A DNA stretch of 64,000 nt from Epiperipatus broadwayi (Eukaryota; Onychophora; Udeonychophora; Euonychophora; Peripatidae), in assembly GCA_028023455.1 (NCBI GenBank), contig JAQFVV010012572.1:742001-806000 (forward strand), given 5' to 3'. The number at the start of each line of letters is the position of its first letter. Position 1 is the stretch's first letter. This document shows, piece by piece, positions 14,030 to 25,355 of this stretch. Both the position numbers and the translations under genes were made by a program. The notes below the pieces were generated by a model, which made no database searches, was not told the origin of the DNA, and saw only the letters and a program-made list of their open reading frames with translations.

Positions 14030-15221
14030 TTGATTAAACAGACACGCACACAAAAATTTTATATATGCTGTGTCTTAATTTGGAAAGAATTAATATAAGG
14101 TTTTTATGAGTTCTTTCCAACTTGGAACTAACTCTCATAGGATAATCTTTTAAAATTGTCATTTAATTCTTAATGTGATTTTATCTTTTATTTCGTAAAT
14201 TAAATTACTTCTAAATGTTTCATTATCAAGGTACATATTAAAACATTAATATTTGATCTTTTCTTTATTGTTTAAAGCTTTTTTTAATTTTTAATCATTT
14301 CCAGTAAATTCCTTTGCATTAAAATATCAAAGAAATCTCAAAGCTATTTAATTTTATTTCCAGAATTTTAATTTTAACTTTATTGATATTCAATAAATTT
14401 TATAATCTGGTTATAAAAAATATATTTTTAACTATATTTATAGAAGACAAAAAAAATAATAAAATTTTATAAAATCAAAACAAACTCAATATTTTTCTTT
14501 TTTTTTTAAAAAATAAATTGTATATATATATGTGTGTACTGTTTTTGTTCCAATTATCTTTAAGTAAAGGTAAAATATTTTTTTCTCGTTCTTACTATGT
14601 TATCTTTTCTTCAGTTTACTGCATTTGATAGTTGATTTTTTAAAATATTTACTTAAGCAATTTCTAACTATTAAAGTTGAGCTGATACCAGCTGGAAGCT
14701 TATCTCAAATGCAAAAGATTAGACCCCATGGGTCCAACTTCCTATTAAATTATAAAGTGACATTTTAGAAAATCATCACCATTAAATTAATTACTAGTTG
14801 TTTCATTTATTAAGTAAAAACATTTTTATCTTTAGTATGTACAAAACATTTTTAAAGAAATTAATTCTGCTTTTTCAAAAGTAAATTTGCTTTTTCAATT
14901 TCAGAGAAATGAATTTCTTTTTCTCTCATATACACCTTTTATATCATAAGTTTTAAAAAAATCTGATAGAAATACATCAAACAATATGATTACTGAATGT
15001 CAGAAATATTTTATATAAAGCTACACTATGTGAACTAAAAAGCCTTGCAATATTGAGATTAATTCTTTAACCTATCATTTTATGCCATGACATAGGACGT
15101 GCAGGTGAACATTATAAATGTTTTCAGATTGTAAGTAGACTTAGAGTTAGCCAGATTATGTAAACATTTATTATTAATCAGAAAATGGGTATTTAGTTAA
15201 TTATTAATTGAAGAGTAATAA
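14030..15221. other. Non-coding AT-rich stretch
   Basis: No gene or recognisable repeat. Long T and A runs are frequent, and a short TA run lies at about 14521-14535. Confidence 0.4.
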
Positions 15222-16099
15222 GCAAATATACAGGATGTATAGAGCAATGCTTTAATAACATTAATTAAGCATGATGTGTATATCATGCTTTCAACCTAGT
15301 TTGAGTGTGTTATTTAATAAAAAAAACTCTAGTTTAACCTCATTTGAGTGTCTTAATTTAATCAAAAACTCTAGTTTAACCTCATTTGAGTATGTTGATC
15401 AAAAATTCTATTTCAAATGATTAAAAATTTCTACAATAGAAAGTAAAACCCCTCCCTCCTCTCAAAAATCTTTGATTTCCCTTCCATACATACTCAGCAC
15501 TACTAATCACATCACCAAAATCATCACATCCACACCCAAGTTGCATTTCATACATCACCTCCCTTCTATCATCCACTCAACAACTTGAAGAACAGATTGT
15601 CAACTGAGCTCTACTCTCAAATAGTCTACCTGCCTTCCATCTACAATGGTGAATCTCAGGCCAACTTATCAATACATATTGCTCAGCATTCATATATTTA
15701 TAATAAAGCCAAAACCCACATAGGTACTTATTCAATCTTCTTCAACCACTTCTCCATGATGAACCATGTCTTCAAGTGCACTCAATTCAATGTCTCTCCA
15801 CAGAGCCCAATGATGCCAAATGCAAAATCAAAGAAACATGGCACATTTCAAGGGACAAACATGCCATTAACAAAAGGGAGTCCTGCATTCTCCTTTTCAA
15901 AAAATGGTTTATTTGACCTACAAATAAATGCAAATATTATGTAAATGAGCTTGAACACTATATATATATATATATATGCTCACACTCCCATCATAATTAC
16001 CACTATGTTTATGACTTTTCTCAGTCAAAAGCATGCTACATGCATCATGCTTAATTAACATTATTAAAGCTTTGCTTTATACATCCTATGTATTTGTTT
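15222..16099 (+). mobile_element. Penelope-like relic between inverted repeats
   Basis: Inverted repeats of about 70 bp bound the element. The left (15222-15290) contains ATACAGGATGTATAGAGCAA and AATTAAGCATGATG; the right (16028-16099) contains their reverse complements. Between them, on the plus strand, is an endonuclease fragment of a Penelope-like element (see 15585-15944) and a TA run at 15961-15976. Penelope-like copies are known to be bounded by direct or inverted repeats produced during template jumping, which fits this arrangement. Confidence 0.65.
15585..15944 (+). pseudogene. GIY-YIG endonuclease remnant of a Penelope-like element
   Basis: The reading frame contains YNGESQANLSIHIAQHSYIY followed by NKAKTHIGTYSIF and a spaced H...C. 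It aligns block by block with the endonuclease ends of the two other Penelope-like copies in this window (YYGETKATLSTRLSQHRYSY at 52175-52760 and YYGESRASLST plus ISQHKYSYN at 41801-42276). In the family this GIY-YIG domain nicks target DNA for reverse transcription. The reverse transcriptase is absent, the second half after about residue 65 no longer aligns well, and the GIY tyrosine region upstream is eroded. It is a dead fragment. Confidence 0.7.
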
Positions 16100-16945
16100 A
16101 TTACATTTTTTTAGAGATAAAGCATCAAAATTTATAATTATAATTGAGAAGTAAAGGCATGAGTTAATCTATGTTGGTCTTAAGAGTATCGATGTACAGA
16201 CAAAAATTAGAGTTATAGTGTGATTCAGACTTCATTATTGAGTGCTGAATCAATGATTTAGTCTTTTACTATGTTAATAATAATTCACTTACTGCAATGC
16301 AGTTTGTTATAAACAAAGATTTCTTCTGAAAGAAATAGCAAATTAATTATAATTAAATAGAATTGAACAAAAAAACAATTTATTATTAAAAATAATTTTG
16401 TTTTCCAAATGTTTGAATAAAGTGGTTTCAATTCTTTTTTAATTTGATATCAAATGCCATTGTTAAAACTATTATGAAATTGTATTAAAAATGTATTTAA
16501 ATATTATACGCTTATGAATCAGTATATTTTATTTGCATCAGTTTTGGTCTCCTTTTTTTGGTTTTAAAACTCCAAGAAAAAAGCTACTATAAATTAATGA
16601 GAAAACTTATTTAACCTTAGGGATTGTCAATTAGTAGTAATTGATAATGTCTTAGCAATATCAAAGGATAATGGTTGTCTGTTTACATGGATGTGATCTC
16701 ATTTCTATTCTTTATTATAATATATAATAAAATAATATATAAAATATTAATAAAAAATTATTTTTTAAATGAGGCTAGTTTGGAAATATTTTATTCATAG
16801 TCCAATGATTATTTATATCTCATTAATATATTACAGATAATTGTCTTACAAGTGCCACCCAATATGCAAAAATGAAATTGTTTATGCTATTCAAAATATT
16901 AAATGACAACATTTTTTAAAATGTCTTATGATTACATGAAATATA
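16100..16945. other. Non-coding AT-rich stretch
   Basis: No gene or recognisable repeat was found in this interval. Confidence 0.4.
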
Positions 16946-17510
16946 TTTAGAGAAATTTAAACTTTATTTAAACCTTTCAAATATATTCAACTATTAGTAA
17001 TAATTTGTAAGTTAGTATACAATACAATGTTTTGAATGGTATTATTCACCTATCTTCTTCAGCTATTGCTGGCCTTACTATGTAGTACATGCTTTAATCA
17101 ATTACCATCAAAAGTAACAATAGTCAGTAGAAATTTTATATACTTATTTATGATAACCCTTCTGATTTTTTCAAGATTTTCTTAAAGACAAAGTTAATGA
17201 TTTATTTCCAACATTAGAAATTATTATACTAAGTTGACTTATATAAATAAGTATATACAATTTTTACTGACTATTACCTTTGAGAAAATAATCTAGTTGG
17301 TTACAGCAGCATCTTAAATTCGATATACAGGAATATAAACATTCCATTCCCAATTCCCATGTTAGTAATATCAAGACAGAAACAACTGAAGAAGAGAGGA
17401 GTATAATACTACTTGAAATGTTGTGTTATGAACTAATATGTGTGCTATTAGTACTAACAGTTGAATATATTTTGTGAGTTTAAATAAAGTTTGAATTTTT
17501 TAATAACATT
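16946..17510. mobile_element. tRNA-SINE family B, inverted pair
   Basis: The left half (about 16946-17170) is the minus-strand SINE and the right half (about 17255-17510) the plus-strand SINE, as at 3173-3835. The minus half shows TATCTTCTTCAGCTATTGCTGGCC. The plus half shows AACAACTGAAGAAGAGAGG with GAAAT at 17415 and ends with GTTTAAATAAAGTTTGAATT. The tRNA head is degraded. Arms of the CTGAAGA module still form a stem (AGTA/TACT) around a short loop. Confidence 0.65.
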
Positions 17511-17682
17511 TAACAATTAATTCTAGATGGCAGATGTAGTCCAATATATAATTATGAGTACTGCATTGTTGTAAACGTTTAGAGAAACATATTTAAGATG
17601 TCTATTTCTTTTTTCACATTTTTACTGTATAAAATGAATGTATTTTAACTTTTGTAAATCTTTTTTCTTTTGATTTACATGA

Positions 17683-17685
<3 letters not shown>

Positions 17686-17720
<35 letters not shown>

Positions 17721-17731
17721 TAATAATTTTT

Positions 17732-17766
<35 letters not shown>
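17686..17766. repeat. Two (AT)n runs with a duplicated spacer
   Basis: Two AT dinucleotide tracts are each followed by a TAATAATTTTTTGA spacer. This suggests slippage or a local duplication. No further function is visible. Confidence 0.9.
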
Positions 17767-17767
<1 letters not shown>

Positions 17768-18297
17768 TAATAATTTTTTGAACATGTAAATAATTTTATG
17801 GCTTATGAAATATGTAATATTAAGAATACAAATCTATTTATAGATCAAATGTTTTGAATTTGTTATTAGATAATTCATGTTACATTTTCAAAAAGTCATT
17901 TTATATGATCCTTGTAAATAATGATCACCTTTTTTTGTATCAATGCCCATCTATTGATATAAAAAATATATTGATAAACAATTATATTGATATAATTATC
18001 TTTGATCTGACAAAATAGGTTGGCATTGATATAGCAAAAAGGTGTGCATTATTTGCAAATTAATTTAATGTGATTACTTGAAAATCTAACTTGTAAATTA
18101 TCTTTGTAATTATGCACAGAAATATATGTGTATATATATTAACTATTCTCCCCACAATCTTTTTATGTATTTATCTACTATAATTGGACAACAGATAAGT
18201 ATTTCATTAAGTATTATATCTTGATTGACTTCTGATCAATTGGTTATGAAAAAGCTAGAACAAATATTGTAGAATGCCTCCAATGATTTTTATATTT
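17767..18297. other. Non-coding AT-rich stretch
   Basis: No gene was found. At 17905-18065 a degenerate inverted pair reads TGATCACCTTTTTTGTATCAATGCC on the left and GGCATTGATATAGCAAAAAGGTG on the right. It encloses TATTGATATAA blocks and probably marks another decayed foldback element. Confidence 0.4.
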
Positions 18298-18625
18298 ACA
18301 CAGAGGCTAAACTCTCCATACAGTACTGCCACCAGTGCAAGCCAGAGTAATCAATGGATGCAAGAAGATTTGTGCATAAAATCCTTATCTAGTGCCTACT
18401 CATCCAATATTTCCAGATTAGTTTCTAGCTTGTGGCTTTCATCAGTGCCTTGGATCTGAGAGCACTCACTCACTAATGAAAGCCATAAGCTAGAAACTAG
18501 TCTGGGGATATTGAATGAGCAGGCACTACATAGGGATTTTATGCACAAACCTTCTTGCATCTATTGATTACTCTGGCTTAGACTGGTGATGCTACTATAT
18601 GGAGAGTTGCCTCTGTGTAAACAGC
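18298..18625. mobile_element. Palindromic, decayed hammerhead retrozyme-like pair
   Basis: Two partial monomers of the 455-bp hammerhead family are inverted around about 18460. The left arm is minus strand and the right arm plus strand; both run from the hammerhead to the CAGAGGCTAAACTCTCC / GGAGAGTTGCCTCTG end. The left hammerhead keeps CTGATGA, stem II AAGC/GCTA, GAAAC and an AATC triplet, but its inner stem I strand is deleted. The right one has CTAATGA and retains GAAACTAGTCTGGGG. Both are probably inactive. The inverted geometry is the same as in the intact array at 21337-23210. Confidence 0.7.
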
Positions 18626-19044
18626 TTGTGTATTATACACTGATTTCTGCAGTTTTATATAATAATAGAGTGTTAGACTCAAGAACTAAAAATCATTGGA
18701 TGATTTTCATCTGAATAAAAGCAAAAATCTATGTTTGGTTAATTTAATGGAAAAGTACTCATCTTGCTATTTTTTATTCTATTATTCAAGATAATCTAAA
18801 ATATGAAAGTGTTCTAATAATTTGTATCATTAATAATGAAATATACAGAGCATCATTTTTCACTTTTAATTCAACAATATCTTTTTTATAAACTAGATCA
18901 AACACTAAAAATTAGTTTAGAGGAAATTTCTATTGCTAACTTCATGGTAAAAGATATTTGGGGAGAATATGTCTAATAACAAGAGTAAGCTTGAGATTTA
19001 TGTGGATCCTTGTTTTTGATTCCATTTAACAATTTATTTTTAAA
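18626..19044. other. Non-coding AT-rich stretch
   Basis: No gene or recognisable repeat was found in this interval. Confidence 0.4.
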
Positions 19045-19184
19045 AATATTTACTGAGGCTATAACCTCGACAATATGCGTATAAAATGCGATATCAGGGA
19101 CCTCTACAGGTGTTAACACCTGTAGAGGTCCCTGCTATTTCATTTTATATGCATATTGTCGAGGTTATAGCCTCAGTAAATATT
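19045..19184. mobile_element. Near-perfect 140-bp palindrome (foldback element)
   Basis: Two 70-bp arms meet at GTT|AAC (19114/19115) with no loop. The left arm runs AATATTTACTGAGGCTATAA...CCTCTACAGGTGTT and the right arm is its reverse complement with only a few mismatches (for example ATGCGATATCAGGGACC against GGTCCCTGCTATTTCAT). It is clearly GC-richer than its flanks. It would extrude as a cruciform or fold into a long hairpin if transcribed. Its preservation suggests a recent insertion. Confidence 0.85.
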
Positions 19185-21283
19185 ACTTATGTAATCAATG
19201 TGCGTTTAATAAATTTATAATTACAGTTTTAAAAATATTAAAATTTTTAATTGAAATTGTTGGAAATTCAAACACTTAAATATGAAACCTATAGATTACA
19301 TATGTATACATGTTCAAAAGCAACTAATATTTGAATAATGTAAATAATTCATTTATAAAACTGTGATCATAATTATCAATAGTCAGTCATTGTTAATCCT
19401 GCAATAAGAATCAATAACATTTATTAATATAAAAACAGTATTTACCTTAGATAGATTTTTTTGTAGTTTTTTATCACTTTGAGATGGTATAAATTATCCA
19501 ATGTTTTATTCTGAATTTTTTCAAAAGCAAGGCTATTACATCTAGTGTGAATTAACCAAAGTTTGATGTTATTAATAAGTCATATTAACAATTACCTATC
19601 TGGATAACTGTTTTCAAGTGGACAAATGATTCAATTAGATTTGAGAAATAAATTCTTAATCAAAAAAATATTGGCAACTGTTAATGTTAGAAATATTTTT
19701 CGCAAGAAATATTTTTCAGCTACTGTGATTTTAATTAAAATAATTGTTTTATTTAAGTATAAGTTACCGTTAATATGAATTATGCTAAAAATCAAAAAGT
19801 ATTTGTTGGACTGTTTATGTGAATTAGATGATATATGCAAAAAAAAAGCAAGTTTATTTGTGCAGTACTATGAAGGGCATAAATAATAGAATGCTAATTG
19901 TTCAATAATAATGTATTGTTTTTAAAATATTTAAAATAACTGATTTAAAATAAAATAGATAAATAATACTAATTTCAGCAAATATATAATTATATAGACA
20001 GTTGTTTTGGTAAATCATGTGACATTCTATCATATAGTGAAAGATTGAGCACAATAATTCCATTTGCTTAATTATTTTTCTTTTTACTTTATTTATATGA
20101 GGATCAGTATAGAAATTATTAGCGCTCATCTCTCTTATAACACCATTGCACTAAATTACATAAGGCAAAAAAAATTGTCTTTCATCTCAAATTCCAATCA
20201 TTACTTTGTTTATTATTTGTTATTTATTTATATATATATATTAACTTTTTTGTGGTTTTTTTTATTTATAAGTAATTATATATATTGTGCCTTTCCTTAA
20301 AGGAAATCCTGAAATAAAAAGAATTTGGTTAACTTGGATATAACAATATTAAACTGCAATTGGATTACATAAACAATCACTAGACTAGTTAAAGGTACAT
20401 TACTAAGATACAATATCTAATAAAATAATATCTTTCAATAATTAAATATAAAAAATTTAGTAGATTAAATACAATACAACTTGTATTTACAATAAATAAT
20501 TAGGGTTCCAACTATAATATTCAATCCATTCATTTCAATGAAACATTAACTTATAAACTTGCTCAATATTATAAATAAAGCAAGGTTTTATCAAAATAAC
20601 AAATATCATTATGAAACTCTTAACATGAGATGTTCAGTAAGGTAAACTGGCTAAACATTGAGAATACTTCTCAAAAGATACATTCCAAATGGCATGAGAA
20701 TATTACCCCACCAAATTCACATAAAACTACTATATAATACTCTCATGTCTTAAAACACATGTCTAATAATTCTAAAATATAATTTATAAATTTATTATAG
20801 AAATAACAATAAATTACTTAATATTTTTTTAATAAAAATACTAATTGGACAGTTAACATTAATTAATAATTTCTTTAAAAAAATTACAATTCTCCAAAAA
20901 TACTAATAATAATCTCATGTTCATTCTAACAAACTAATAACAGAATGAATTAATTAATTAACACTCGTAGTTAAATATGATGAGGGATTTTACATGATAC
21001 CTAACTACTCTTTCAAAATAACAACAACAATAAGCAACTAAGAGAATTTAATGACTCTCAACATTAAATCTATTTAATGATCAAAGTTTAGCAAATAAAA
21101 AAAATTAATATAATAAGATTTTAAGTAAACATTGTACAATCTCTCTTTGTTTAATGTGATATTCATAAAATATAATGCATTTTAATACTGTGGCAATAAC
21201 AAGTATCTCTCATAGGTATTGTATCAGTTTTAAAAAAATTACCAATGATCATATCTTCTATGATAACAACAACAACAACAATA
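19185..21283. other. Non-coding AT-rich stretch
   Basis: No gene is supported. Open frames of 60-80 codons on both strands between 19600 and 20300 are rich in I, N, Y and K as expected from AT-rich DNA, and show no domain. Confidence 0.4.
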
Positions 21284-21291
21284 GCAATGAC

Positions 21292-21336
<45 letters not shown>
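21284..21336. repeat. (AAT)n microsatellite, left flank of hammerhead array
   Basis: An AAT array directly abuts the first base block of the hammerhead palindrome. An AAC/AAT-rich lead-in starts near 21265. A matching array lies at the other end (23211-23344), so the palindrome sits inside, or carries, AAT repeats. Confidence 0.95.
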
Positions 21337-21338
<2 letters not shown>

Positions 21339-21446
21339 AAAGGCAAAACTCCCCATACAGTAGTGCCTAGTGCCACCCTGTGCCAAACAGAGTAATCAAT
21401 GGATGCCAGAAGGCTTGTGCATAAAATCCCTATCTAGTGCCTATTC

Positions 21447-21505
21447 ATCCAATATCCCCAGACTAGTTTCTGGCTTGTGGCCATCATCATTGAGGAGCCT
21501 TGGAT
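21447..21505 (-). ncRNA. Type I hammerhead ribozyme, unit A (core mutated)
   Basis: Same 59-nt architecture as the intact copies: two-part stem I, stem II TGGC/GCCA with CACAA loop, GAAAC, TAGTC and TGGGGA. The first core base is changed, giving AATGATGA in place of ACTGATGA. That position (C3) is invariant in active hammerheads and pairs with G8, so this copy is probably inactive or very slow. Expected cleavage would lie between plus-strand positions 21460 and 21461. Confidence 0.8.
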
Positions 21506-21903
21506 CTGAGAGCACTGCACCTAGATCTTAGGATCTAATGCAACCCTCCAGCAGCCACCTTTTAACTCTACTTTACCACTAACCTATGAGAATGAAATTG
21601 AAAACATTGTTAATATCTTCAATCTAAGCTCAATAGCTTATATAGTCATATGGGTCTGAACTCAATTCAGCACCCATACATTTTGGTGTCTTTGGCTCTT
21701 AAACAACCATAGCCACTACTATCCTATTAGGCAGGATTGGTGTTAAACCATCAAACATCACATGATCACCATCTCTTTACTAGCGCATAATTTGTTGTAA
21801 ACAAAGGCAAAACTCCCTATACAGTAGTGCCACCCTGTGCCAAACAGAGTAATCAATGGATGCCAGAAGGCTTGTGCATAAAATCCCTATCTAGTGCCTA
21901 CTC

Positions 21904-21962
21904 ATCCAATATCCCCAGACTAGTTTCTGGCTTGTGGCCATCATCAGTGAGGAGCCTTGGAT
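21904..21962 (-). ncRNA. Type I hammerhead ribozyme, unit B (intact)
   Basis: On the minus strand the order is ATCCAA (outer stem I), GGC (internal loop), TCCTCA (inner stem I), CTGATGA (core), TGGC-CACAA-GCCA (stem II hairpin), GAAA (core), CTAG (two-base-loop stem III), UC completing the GUC triplet, TGGGGA (inner stem I), TA (internal loop) and TTGGAT (outer stem I). Every invariant core base is present. Predicted cleavage is between plus-strand positions 21918 and 21917. The minimal stem III is palindromic (ACTAGT), which in this class favours dimer-assisted cleavage. Confidence 0.9.
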
Positions 21963-22531
21963 CTGAGAGCACTGCACCTACATCTTAGGATCTAATGCAA
22001 CCCTCCAGCAGCCACCTTTTAACTCTACTTTACTACTAAACTATGAGAATGAAATTGAAAACATTGTTAATATCTTCAATCTAAGCTCAATAACTTATAT
22101 AGTCTTATGGGTCTGAACTCAATTCAGCACCCATACATTTTGGTGTCTTTGGCTCTTAAACAACCATAGTCACCACTATCCTATTAGGTAGGATTGGTGT
22201 TAAACCATCAAACATCACATGATCACCATCTCTATACTAGCACATAATTTGTTGTAGTATAGAGGTGGTGATCATGTGATGTTTTATGGTTTAACACCAA
22301 TCCTGCCTAATAGGATAGTAGTGGCTATGGTTGTTTAAGAGCCAAAGACACCAAAATGTATGGGTGCTGAATTGAGTTCAGACCCATATGACTATATAAG
22401 CTATTGAGCTTAGATTGAAGATATTAACAATGTTTTCAATTTCATTCTCATAGTTTAGTAGTAAAGTAGAGTTAAAAGGTGGCTGCTGGAGGGTTGCATT
22501 AGATCCTAAAATCTAGATGCAGTGCTCTCAG

Positions 22532-22590
22532 ATCCAAGGCTCCTCACTGATGATGGCCACAACCCAGAAACTAGTCTGGGGATATTGGAT
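22532..22590 (+). ncRNA. Type I hammerhead ribozyme, unit C (stem II mismatch)
   Basis: The core CTGATGA...GAAA, the GUC triplet and both stem I helices are intact. Stem II reads TGGC-CACAA-CCCA, so one G-C pair next to the loop is lost, leaving three pairs. Activity is possible but reduced. Predicted cleavage is between 22576 and 22577. Confidence 0.85.
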
Positions 22591-22984
22591 GAGTAGGCAC
22601 TAGATAGGGATTTTATGCACAAGCCTTCTGGCATCCACTGATTACTCTGTTTGGTACAGGGTGACACTACTGTATGGGGAGTTTTGCCTTTGTTTACAAC
22701 AAATTATGTGCTAGTATAGAGATGGTGATCATGTGATGTTTGATGGTTTAACACCAATCCTGCCTAATAGGATAGTGGCGGCTATGGTTGTTTAAGAGCC
22801 AAAGACACCAAAATGTAAGGGTGCTGAATTGAGTTCAGATCCATATGACTATATAAGCTATTGAGCTTAGATTGAAGATATTAACAATGTTTTCAATTTC
22901 ATTTAGTTTAGTAGTAAAGTAGAGTTAAAAGGTGGCTGCTGGAGGGTTGCATTAGATCCTAAGATCTAGGTGCAGTGCTCTCAG

Positions 22985-23043
22985 ATCCAAGGCTCCTCAC
23001 TGATGATGGCCACAAGCCAGAAACTAGTCTGGGGATATTGGAT
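22985..23043 (+). ncRNA. Type I hammerhead ribozyme, unit D (intact)
   Basis: Positions: ATCCAA 22985-22990; internal loop GGC 22991-22993; TCCTCA 22994-22999; core CTGATGA 23000-23006; stem II TGGC 23007-23010 with GCCA 23016-23019 around CACAA; core GAAA 23020-23023; stem III C-G around UA at 23024-23027; triplet GTC 23027-23029; TGGGGA 23030-23035; internal loop TA; TTGGAT 23038-23043. All stem I pairs form, with one G-U wobble (23032/22997). Cleavage is predicted between 23029 and 23030. The stem I internal loop and stem II loop are placed for the tertiary contact that natural hammerheads use. Confidence 0.92.
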
Positions 23044-23207
23044 GAGTAGGCACTAGATAGGGATTTTATGCACAAGCCTTCTGGCATCCATTGATTACTC
23101 TGTTTGGCACAGGGTGGCACTAGGCACTACTGTATGGGGAGTTTTTCCTTTGTTTACAACAAATTATGTGCTAGTATAGAGATGGTGTTCATGTGATGTT
23201 TGATGGT

Positions 23208-24514
<1,307 letters not shown>

Positions 24515-25355
24515 CAAATGAGTAAGTAAGTATTTATTTTATATAGTGCTATGTTTATAATTGTAATACATTTAAAATCAGCCTTTCCAAGCTATTGTGC
24601 ATGCACTTTTTATGAGTGTTAATAATAAATGAATATTTTCACTCCCAACATGAGATATAGTATTTTAAAAAAAATAAAATGAATCCACTTATTCTTTCCA
24701 ACCCAAATGCTTATATATGGGCAAATCTTAAGTAGTGGAAGTGAAAGCGTGAGGATAGACCACTCACTTTAAATTATATCACTCATTCAGATATCATAAA
24801 CAGTAATTTAAAATGAGTGGTCTATCCTCATGCTTTCACTTCTAGTACTTAAGACTTGCCCATATATAAGCATTTGGGTTGGAAAGAATAAGTGGATTCA
24901 TTTTATTCTTTCTTAAATACTATATCTTGTGTTGGAAGTGAAAGTATTCATTTATTATTAACACTCGTAAAAAGAACATGCACAATAGCTTGGAAAAGCT
25001 GATTTTAAATGTATTACAATTATAAACATAGTGCTATATAAAATAAATGCTCACTTACATATGTTTAAGTTTCATTTGAGAGTGATGTTTAGTAAAATTT
25101 TAGATAATTTTGCTGACATCACTCATTCAGATATCACAAACAGTAATTTAAAGTCAGTGGTCTATCCTCATGCTTTCACTTCCAGTACTTAATACTTGCC
25201 CATATATAAGCATTTAGGTTGGAAAGAATAAGTGGATTTATTTTATTCTTTCTTAAATACTATATCTCGTGTTGGGAGTGAAAGTATTCATTTATTATTA
25301 ACACTCATTAAAAGCACATGCACAATAGCTTGGAAAGGCTGATTTCAAATGAGTA
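24515..25355. mobile_element. Foldback element with three arms
   Basis: Arm 1 (about 24515-24770) is inverted relative to arm 2 (about 24800-25065) around a centre near 24785. Arm 3 (about 25120-25355) repeats arm 2 in direct orientation. Shared blocks include AGTGGTCTATCCTCATGCTT, CTTGCCCATATATAAGCATT, GGTTGGAAAGAATAAGTGGA and CACATGCACAATAGCTTGGA. A spacer at 25066-25119 links arms 2 and 3. There is no coding frame. The arrangement of an inverted pair plus a tandem copy resembles that of the hammerhead palindrome, but I find no ribozyme core in it. Confidence 0.8.
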
